DNA of 64,000 nt, taken from Anaerococcus pacaensis 9403502. Its GTDB lineage: Bacteria; Bacillota; Clostridia; Tissierellales; Peptoniphilaceae. The position numbers were made by a program, and so were the translations under genes. The notes under the pieces are model-generated. The model did not search any database and had not been told where the DNA came from. It saw only the letters and a program-made list of their open reading frames with translations. Positions 58,012 through 64,000 of this stretch are shown here, piece by piece (within the stretch, counting starts at the first letter, position 1; each line of letters starts with the position of its first letter). The stretch lies in contig HG326666.1 of NCBI GenBank assembly GCA_000308255.3, positions 85,265 through 149,264 of the forward strand, written 5' to 3'.

Positions 58012-58546
58012 GGATATTGCTCCTTCCGATAATTATTCCAAGAAGTCCTACAATTATCACAATTATTACAGGTGATATTTTAAAATAAGCAATTGCTATA
58101 AAGGTCAGTAAAAATATAGCAAATTTAAACGGACTATTGGCATCTTTTTTCACCATCTTTAGGACCGAATAAAAGACAAGCGCCGACACTCCCACGCGAA
58201 TGCCGGCAAAGGCATGCTGGATCCAAAGAATGTGGGCGAAGGCCTCGAGGAAATTGGCAATAATTGTGATTATAATTATAGAGGGCGTAATAAAGCCAAG
58301 GCTTGCCACTATCCCACCTATATCACCTGCCAGGGCATAGCCACAAAAGGTCGAGGTATTGATGGCAATTATCCCAGGTGTCGATTGGCCGATGGCATAG
58401 TAATCGAGGATTTCCTCGTGAGTGGCCCAGCCCTTGTCTTCCACCACTTCGCGCTCTAGTAGTGGCAGCATGGCATAGCCGCCGCCAAAGGTGAAAAGCC
58501 CTATTTTTGCAAAAGTTATATATAAATCTAGTAAAACATTCATCAT
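58004..58546 (-). CDS. Chromate transporter family half-protein, first subunit
   Basis: 180 aa, homologous to the next gene. FAKIGLFTFGGGYAMLPLLE and the STPGIIAINTSTFCGYAL segment are family motifs. N-terminal membrane orientation is opposite to that of its partner, judging by charge distribution, as expected for short-chain CHR pairs. Confidence 0.85.
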   Translation of the reverse strand: MMNVLLDLYITFAKIGLFTFGGGYAMLPLLEREVVEDKGWATHEEILDYYAIGQSTPGIIAINTSTFCGYALAGDIGGIVASLGFITPSIIIITIIANFLEAFAHILWIQHAFAGIRVGVSALVFYSVLKMVKKDANSPFKFAIFLLTFIAIAYFKISPVIIVIIVGLLGIIIGRSNIHA

Positions 58547-58661
58547 TATCTCCTTATATCTCTAGTATAGCACAGTATAAAATATTAAATTTAATTTTAC
58601 AGAAGGCTTACTCATTTCTTACAAAATTTTGATAAAATATGCTAATCAAAGTGAGGTAGAT

Positions 58662-59114
58662 ATGAAAATAATTGATCAAAAACTTAATCTAGATATAACA
58701 GACACCCTAACCCATCGCAGGTTTCCTTTTACTCTCGATGAGCCTTTCGATAAGCTAGTGATCCACTTAGCCTACAACCCAAGGCAAGTTCCAGCAGAGA
58801 TTGGCACAGACCTGGCTATAGCATGTGTAGATAGAGACTTGCCTGCTGGGGTCTTTGATGAAGCGACTCGAGCTGATGTGAAGACTTCTACTATCGAAAA
58901 CTTCATCACCGTATCGCTCCTACATGAAGGAAATTTTGTAGGTGACTATCATAATAAAAACAACAACCAAGAGATCATAGTATCAAAAGAAAAATCATCC
59001 CTAGGTTATAAGAAACTAGAAATTCTACCAGGCTCCTATGAACTTGTACTATCCATGCATTCTTGCAACTGCCCAGTAGAAGTAGATTTATCTTTGGAGG
59101 CAATAAATGAATAA
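58662..59114 (+). CDS. Hypothetical protein paired with the PHP hydrolase, 150 aa
   Basis: The ATG at 58662 is preceded by GTGAGG; an upstream in-frame ATG at 58629 has no such site. Soluble and probably all-beta, with segments VIHLAYNPRQVPAEIG, FITVSLLHEGNFVGDYHN and LGYKKLEILPGSYELVLSMH. The end carries CNCPVEVDLSLEAINE, with two Cys. No family recognised. It overlaps the PHP gene by 8 bases, so the proteins are made together and may interact. Confidence 0.65.
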   Translation: MKIIDQKLNLDITDTLTHRRFPFTLDEPFDKLVIHLAYNPRQVPAEIGTDLAIACVDRDLPAGVFDEATRADVKTSTIENFITVSLLHEGNFVGDYHNKNNNQEIIVSKEKSSLGYKKLEILPGSYELVLSMHSCNCPVEVDLSLEAINE

Positions 59115-60078
59115 AATCACCTACCATCCTGTAGAACTCCACACCCACACCTACCATTCTGATGCGAGCTTCTCTGAGCGAGAATTACTTCTTGCAGCAA
59201 AAGATTTTGGCTATGAGGCAATCTTTGTCACAGACCATAATACAAACTCAGCCCTAGATGTAATCTATGGTGAAAACTTAGATAAAGAAATCATCCCTGC
59301 CTTTCCTGGAAGCGAATGGACCACATTTTTTGGCCATATGGTCATCCTCGGCAATCGTGAGATGGGAGATTATACTAAAGCTAGACTTGATAATATCGAA
59401 GAATGTATAGCAGAGATTAGAGATCGCGAAGATGATGTCATCCTTGGCATTGCCCATCCATATGCTATCGGAAACCCTATATGCACTGGTTGCCACTGGG
59501 ATTTCCATGTCGATGACTATAGCAAATTTGACTATATGGAGCTTGCTAATGGAGACAATCCACAAAACGACTACGGCAATGAAATAGCCTACCAAAAATG
59601 GGCAAAACTCCTCTATGAAGGTTATAAACTTGCTGCAGTAGGAGGCCGTGATTGGCATGGAGTGGGCAGCAAAGATGTCATCACCGCTATCAATATGCTC
59701 GGCATAAATGGAGAGATCACAGAGACCGCATGCCTAGATGCCATCAGAAATCAAAGGACCTATATCACTTACGGGCCAATCATGGATCTAGAGGGCCTAA
59801 GCCTCGGTGAAACTATCAGCGAACCTGAAATAATAAGTGGAAAAATCCAGCTAAGCAAAGGTACTTTCTCAAATTATGACCACATCAATATAGACGTTAA
59901 AAACTTAAAGATAATAAACAACGAAAAAGACATTTTTGAAAGCCCAATAGCAATGGATGAGCCAGTGACTTTTGATATCAGCCCAGAAAAGGGGTATCTA
60001 AGACTAGAGATAATCGGTGATATGAAGGACCTAGCTGACTACAAACTCATCATATCATCCCCTATTTACGTAAACTAA
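59107..60078 (+). CDS. PHP domain metallohydrolase (CehA/McbA-like)
   Basis: 323 aa. Metal-binding ELHTHTYHSDASFSERELLL at the N terminus, VTDHNTNS, the Glu in GSEWTTFFGHMVIL, IAHPYAIGNP and the late AVGGRDWHGVG motif complete the trinuclear PHP site. A C-terminal beta domain of about 90 residues (SKGTFSNYDHINIDVKNLKI) follows. Relatives hydrolyse phosphodiesters, phosphonates or cyclic nucleotides. Followed after 10 bases by a HAD phosphatase, suggesting stepwise phosphate removal. Confidence 0.85.
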   Translation: MNKITYHPVELHTHTYHSDASFSERELLLAAKDFGYEAIFVTDHNTNSALDVIYGENLDKEIIPAFPGSEWTTFFGHMVILGNREMGDYTKARLDNIEECIAEIRDREDDVILGIAHPYAIGNPICTGCHWDFHVDDYSKFDYMELANGDNPQNDYGNEIAYQKWAKLLYEGYKLAAVGGRDWHGVGSKDVITAINMLGINGEITETACLDAIRNQRTYITYGPIMDLEGLSLGETISEPEIISGKIQLSKGTFSNYDHINIDVKNLKIINNEKDIFESPIAMDEPVTFDISPEKGYLRLEIIGDMKDLADYKLIISSPIYVN

Positions 60079-60088
60079 GGAGAAATAA

Positions 60089-60742
60089 ATGAAATTATTA
60101 TTTGACTGCGATGGAACCATACTTGATTCGATGCATATATGGACAGAGCCAATCAACCGTATATTTGAAAAATACAACTTTAGCCTAGAATCCCTTACCA
60201 AGGAAGAAAAGGGCGAAATCGAAGCCCTTCCACTTGGTGGCATGTGTGATTATATAGCAGAAAATCTCGCTACCGACATGACCAGTGATGAAGTCCGCGA
60301 ATATTTCAATGAAATCATCGAGGAAGGCTACAGGTCATCTCTGATGCCAAAAGATGGGACCCTTGCTAAACTTGAAGAACTCCATGAAGCAGGATTCCAA
60401 ATGGCTATCGCTTCATCTACTGACTCTATGTATCTAAAACTTGCCTTCGAAAGACTAAATATCGGCAAGTACTTTGACTTTTTCACCACACCGGATTTAA
60501 CCAATGCTAGAAAATCTGACAAGGAATTTTGGCAATATGCCATCGATGAATTTGGCGTAAGCCCATCTGAGATCATGCTATTTGATGATGCACTCTATGC
60601 TGTAAAGGCTGCAAATACCGCTGGTATCATGACATGCGGTGTGAAGGACTTTCCTTACAATGAAAACGAATGGGATGATATAGTTGATAATGCCAATTTT
60701 GTGATGGATACTATTGCAGATATAAACATAGAAGACCTTTAA
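60089..60742 (+). CDS. HAD family phosphatase
   Basis: 217 aa. Motif I LLFDCDGTILDSMHIW with the nucleophilic Asp at residue 6, motif II SST in AIASSTDSMYLK, motif III Lys in NARKSDKEFWQYA and motif IV MLFDDALYAVKAA. The helical cap (residues 17-85) marks the beta-phosphoglucomutase/phosphoglycolate subfamily. Third gene of the operon with the PHP hydrolase; substrate unknown. Confidence 0.88.
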   Translation: MKLLFDCDGTILDSMHIWTEPINRIFEKYNFSLESLTKEEKGEIEALPLGGMCDYIAENLATDMTSDEVREYFNEIIEEGYRSSLMPKDGTLAKLEELHEAGFQMAIASSTDSMYLKLAFERLNIGKYFDFFTTPDLTNARKSDKEFWQYAIDEFGVSPSEIMLFDDALYAVKAANTAGIMTCGVKDFPYNENEWDDIVDNANFVMDTIADINIEDL

Positions 60743-60818
60743 GAAACTATGCAATCGGGGCATTCTTTGACTAAATTTTATCAATACAGGGTAAAATAAT
60801 AGTAGATAAGGAGGCAGT

Positions 60819-61214
60819 ATGTACACTTACAACGATAGAATTTGGGATTATGAATTAACAACAGGCTCATGGTTTGCCGCAATGCTTATATCAGTCCTAC
60901 AATTAATAGTATGGTGGAGGCTTTTTGAAAAGGCCGGTGAACCAGGCTGGAAGTCTATAATTCCATTTTATAACCTTTGGACTATTTTTAAGATAGCAAA
61001 TTCATATGGTTCTACTATTGGCTGGTTTATTGCTAGTCTAATACCAGGGATCAATGCCATCGTATTACTTATAATGCACTGGAAATTTGCTTCTCGATAT
61101 ACAGATAGCTTTGGCCTAAAGCTCTTATATTTCTTCTTTCCATTCATAGGAGGATTGATATTTGCCTTTAGTGATGATTTTCAGTATAAGCCAGAGAGAT
61201 TGTATTATAGATAG
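60819..61214 (+). CDS. DUF5684-like membrane protein
   Basis: 131 aa with about four helices. The core KAGEPGWKSIIPFYNLWTIF and FASRYTDSFGLKLLYFFFPF are the family pattern, also found beside signal peptidase genes. Function unknown. Start supported by AAGGAGG at 6 bases. Confidence 0.78.
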   Translation: MYTYNDRIWDYELTTGSWFAAMLISVLQLIVWWRLFEKAGEPGWKSIIPFYNLWTIFKIANSYGSTIGWFIASLIPGINAIVLLIMHWKFASRYTDSFGLKLLYFFFPFIGGLIFAFSDDFQYKPERLYYR

Positions 61215-61238
61215 AAAAAAGACCCCACGGGGTCTTTT
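61215..61238. terminator. Bidirectional terminator, DUF5684 gene versus fumC
   Basis: AAAAGACCCC and GGGGTCTTTT form a symmetric 10-bp stem with T on both strands. Confidence 0.88.
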
Positions 61239-61239
61239 C

Positions 61240-62595
61240 CTATGCCATATTTTCTGGCCTTACATATTTATCAAATTCTTCTGCAGTTAGATAATCAAGT
61301 TTTTCACTTGCTTCTTTTAAAGTGATCCCATTTTCATAAGCATATTTAGCAATCTCACTTGCCTTGTCATATCCTATGTGTGGGGATAAGGCTGTGACTA
61401 GCATGAGTGAATTTGCTAGGTTCTTTTCGATATTTTCATGATTTGCTGTCATGCCTTCTAGGAGATTTGTCCTAAAACATGCAAGAGATTTAGCTAGTAG
61501 AGTCACAGATTGGTCCATGTTGTAGATCATAAGTGGCATGTAGGCATTTAGTTGGAGTTGGCCTTGGCTATTGCCCATGGAAATTGCCATATCATTGGCC
61601 ATTACTTGGATGCATACCATAGTCATTGACTCGATTTGGGTTGGATTTACTTTCCCAGGCATGATTGATGAGCCAGGTTCGTTAGCTGGAATATTTAGCT
61701 CATTTATCCCACAACGTGGCCCGCATGATAAAAATCTAATGTCAGATGCTATTTTATAAAGGTTGGTTGCAAGGGCCTTGATAGTTCCATGAGAATTCAC
61801 GAGAGCAGACTTTAAAGAAAGCTCATAAAACTTATTGTCATCTGCTTTAAAAGTCGTTCCTAGCTCATTAGATAAAACTTTTGCCATATGCTCGCCAAAT
61901 TTATCGCTAGCATTAATTCCAGTTCCTACCGCTGTTCCCCCTATTGCAAGGATACGAAGCTTTTTGCTAGTCTCTTCGATATTTGCATAGTCCCTTTCTA
62001 GGGCCACTTTCCAGGCTGATATTTCTTGGGATAGCCTTACTGGAGTCGCATCTTGGAGATGGGTGCGGCCTGTCTTTATCATGTCATTTTGTTTTTCTAG
62101 GCTGCCAAGAGTTGTTATTGTCTTTTCAATCTCTGGTAAAAGTTTATTTGATATATTTAGGTAGCTTGCTATATGCATCGCTGTTGGGAATACATCGTTT
62201 GATGATTGGCTCATGTTTACATCATCATTTGGGTGGATGATTGTCTCTCCCGCCTTCTCATTGGCTATGTGGGCTATGACTTCGTTGACATTCATATTTG
62301 TTTGTGTGCCAGATCCTGTTTGCCAGATCGTGAGAGGGAATTGGTCATCAAAATCACCAGCTAGTATTCGGTCAGCCGCATAGACTATAAGGTCTTTTTT
62401 GTTATCAGCTAGCTTCCCTTCTTCATTATTTACTATAGCTGCTGCTTTTTTAATACTAGCTATGGCGTAGATTAAAGATTGGGGCATGGTTTCTACATCT
62501 TTAGGGAAATTGCCCAGGCTCCTTTGAGTTTGGGCTCCCCAATAGGCAGATTCTTCGACTTCGATTTCCCCCATAGAGTCTTTTTCTATACGCAT
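61240..62595 (-). CDS. fumC: Class II fumarase
   Basis: 451 aa from the ATG at 62595, which follows AGAGGAG; the longer frame from 62622 lies inside the upstream gene. Converts fumarate and malate, no metal. Family motifs: TIWQTGSGTQTNMNVNEV, HPNDDVNMSQSSNDVFPTAM, GRTHLQDATPVRL and the mobile loop GSSIMPGKVNPTQIES with catalytic Ser. GTQTNMN and NPTQ point to fumarase rather than aspartase. It starts one base after the aspA stop. Confidence 0.9.
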   Translation of the reverse strand: MRIEKDSMGEIEVEESAYWGAQTQRSLGNFPKDVETMPQSLIYAIASIKKAAAIVNNEEGKLADNKKDLIVYAADRILAGDFDDQFPLTIWQTGSGTQTNMNVNEVIAHIANEKAGETIIHPNDDVNMSQSSNDVFPTAMHIASYLNISNKLLPEIEKTITTLGSLEKQNDMIKTGRTHLQDATPVRLSQEISAWKVALERDYANIEETSKKLRILAIGGTAVGTGINASDKFGEHMAKVLSNELGTTFKADDNKFYELSLKSALVNSHGTIKALATNLYKIASDIRFLSCGPRCGINELNIPANEPGSSIMPGKVNPTQIESMTMVCIQVMANDMAISMGNSQGQLQLNAYMPLMIYNMDQSVTLLAKSLACFRTNLLEGMTANHENIEKNLANSLMLVTALSPHIGYDKASEIAKYAYENGITLKEASEKLDYLTAEEFDKYVRPENMA

Positions 62596-62596
62596 A

Positions 62597-64000
62597 CTAT
62601 TCTCCTCTAAGAGCTTCTTCATCCAAGATGCCTGGCTTGATCATTTCTTTGAAATCTAAGATTTTTTCTAGTTCTGGTTCACTTAGAATGTCAGCTTCCA
62701 TGACGAGTTCTCGGATAGACTTACCTGTATCAAGGGCCTTGTGGGCTATATCTGATGATTTTTCATATCCTATGTGAGGGGCAAGGGCTGTCACTAGACC
62801 AATTGACCTCTCTACTTCTTCTGCCAGAGCTTCTCTATCTACTGTGATGTGGTCGATGCAATTTAATCTTAATGTATGAATAGCATTGGTCAGTGTCCTT
62901 AGAGATTCAAATAGGTTGTAGAAAATGATTGGCTCAAAGGCATTTAGCTCTAGCTGGCCTGCTTCTACCGCCATATTTACTGTGACGTCATTGCCGATTA
63001 CATTGAAGGCAACTTGGTTTACCACTTCCGGGATAACTGGATTTACCTTGCCTGGCATGATAGATGAGCCAGCTTGAGTTGGTTTTAGTCTTATATCATT
63101 GATACCTGATTGTGGGCCAGAGCTCATAAGTCTAAGGTCATTAGAAATTTTTGAGAGGTTGGTTGCAAAGGTTTTTAGGACTCCTGATACGAAAAGAAAT
63201 CCATCAAGGTTTTGTGTACCATCGATTAAATCTTCGTTTTGACGTAGGTCAAGGCCTGTTACCTCACTTAGGACATCGACTACCTCATCGACATATTGTT
63301 GGTCTGCATTAAGGCCTGTACCTATAGCTGTACCACCGAGATTTACATGTCGAAGGTCCTTTAGGGCTAGGTCAAATCTTTCCACATCTCGGCTGATTAC
63401 CCTAGCATAGGCGCGAAATTCTTGGCCGAGACTTATAGGAATAGCGTCTTGCAGCTGGGTACGGCCCATTTTGTATACATCCTTAAACTCCTCTGCCTTT
63501 TTTTCTAGCGACCTTATAAGTAGATTTGTCTCATCTACAAGGTTTGCAAAATAGCGGATAAGTGCCACCTTACCACTAGTTGGGATGACGTCATTGGTAG
63601 ACTGGCCTAGGTTTACGTGGTCATTTGGGTGGATTATTTCATAAGTACCAAGACCACCACCAAGGGCAGTATTGGCCACATTTGCAATTACCTCATTGGC
63701 ATTCATATTAAAGCTAGTACCAGCCCCACCTTGGATAGGGTCTACTATAAAATTGTCCCTGTGTTGGCCAGCAAGGATAGAGTTACAAGCTGATACTATG
63801 GCATCTTTTTTGTCTGTCTTTAAAAGCCCTATCTTTTCATTTTCGATAGCACAGGCTTTTTTCACCTCAACTATAGCATCAATGAGTTTAGCATCCATAG
63901 GATGATTAGTTATAGCAAAATTATTTTTCGCCCTTAGAGAATTTGCCCCATAGAGTGCGTCAGCTGGGACTTCGATTTCACCTAAGGAATCATGTTCTAT
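62597..64000 (-). CDS. aspA: Aspartate ammonia-lyase, N-terminus at window edge
   Basis: 468 codons visible; the frame is open to base 64000 and begins IEHDSLGEIEVPADALYGAN, so only about the first residue is missing. An internal ATG at 63898 would remove the conserved N-terminal box. Motifs GGAGTSFNMNANEVIANVA, HPNDHVNLGQSTNDVIPTSG, GRTQLQDAIPISLGQEF and GSSIMPGKVNPVIPEVVNQV are those of aspartase (GTSFNMN and NPVIPE). Deaminates aspartate to fumarate, which the downstream fumarase hydrates: an aspartate-to-malate pathway in one operon. Confidence 0.93.
   Translation of the reverse strand: MEHDSLGEIEVPADALYGANSLRAKNNFAITNHPMDAKLIDAIVEVKKACAIENEKIGLLKTDKKDAIVSACNSILAGQHRDNFIVDPIQGGAGTSFNMNANEVIANVANTALGGGLGTYEIIHPNDHVNLGQSTNDVIPTSGKVALIRYFANLVDETNLLIRSLEKKAEEFKDVYKMGRTQLQDAIPISLGQEFRAYARVISRDVERFDLALKDLRHVNLGGTAIGTGLNADQQYVDEVVDVLSEVTGLDLRQNEDLIDGTQNLDGFLFVSGVLKTFATNLSKISNDLRLMSSGPQSGINDIRLKPTQAGSSIMPGKVNPVIPEVVNQVAFNVIGNDVTVNMAVEAGQLELNAFEPIIFYNLFESLRTLTNAIHTLRLNCIDHITVDREALAEEVERSIGLVTALAPHIGYEKSSDIAHKALDTGKSIRELVMEADILSEPELEKILDFKEMIKPGILDEEALRGE

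Overview
This window comes from a low-GC Gram-positive anaerobe. The protein set (CtsR-McsA-McsB-ClpC operon, PanT-type ECF component, FMN-binding lipoprotein, DUF169 protein, P-type ATPase with a Mn-type riboswitch) and the gene style fit Peptoniphilaceae, most likely Anaerococcus or a close relative. The genus is an inference from sequence style, not a match to a reference. I see no rRNA, tRNA, CRISPR array or phage.

Layout. 1-2.4 kb: an IS-like end, a small membrane protein and two decayed genes (an Rgg-like XRE regulator and a secreted protein). 2.6-7.6 kb: a D,D-carboxypeptidase, an FMN-binding lipoprotein, radA, a glutamate-cysteine ligase and ogt. 7.6-12.7 kb: the most unusual locus. 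One strong promoter precedes three tandem genes for 26-29 residue cationic, Trp-rich peptides that all begin MNFL(K/R). These are followed without a strand change by a CPBP membrane protease, a 4-TM protein, an ABC ATPase, an ABC-2 permease and a full ABC exporter, ending at a strong terminator. This resembles a leaderless bacteriocin or secreted peptide system with its own export and immunity genes. 13-16 kb: an IS3 element whose right end is lost against a dead IS256 element. 16-19 kb: an XRE-TPR regulator and a secreted CAP-domain protein.

19-30 kb: a degenerate CoaX next to PanT (pantothenate import), an MFS transporter with an M20 amidohydrolase, the ctsR-mcsA-mcsB-clpC stress operon (McsB lacks most kinase motifs), and a DUF169 protein with a TDT-family transporter. 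30-38 kb: a complete Ugp-type ABC importer, a zinc membrane peptidase and the KtrAB potassium system. 37.7-42.6 kb: LemA, a DUF2207 protein, two tandem LURP-one-like proteins and an M42 aminopeptidase. 42.7-45.5 kb: a yybP-ykoY-type (Mn2+) riboswitch in front of a Ca2+/Mn2+-type P-type ATPase.

45.9-58.5 kb: a CUT1 importer lacking its own ATPase, a URO-D/MtaA-like protein, a repeat lipoprotein with two tiny membrane proteins, an operon joining an ABC importer to a ribokinase-like kinase and a nucleoside hydrolase (probable nucleoside uptake and salvage), and a split chromate-transporter pair. 58.6-64 kb: a small protein + PHP hydrolase + HAD phosphatase operon, a DUF5684-like membrane protein, and fumC/aspA, the latter cut by the window end. 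Genes are compact, with hairpin terminators shared between convergent genes.
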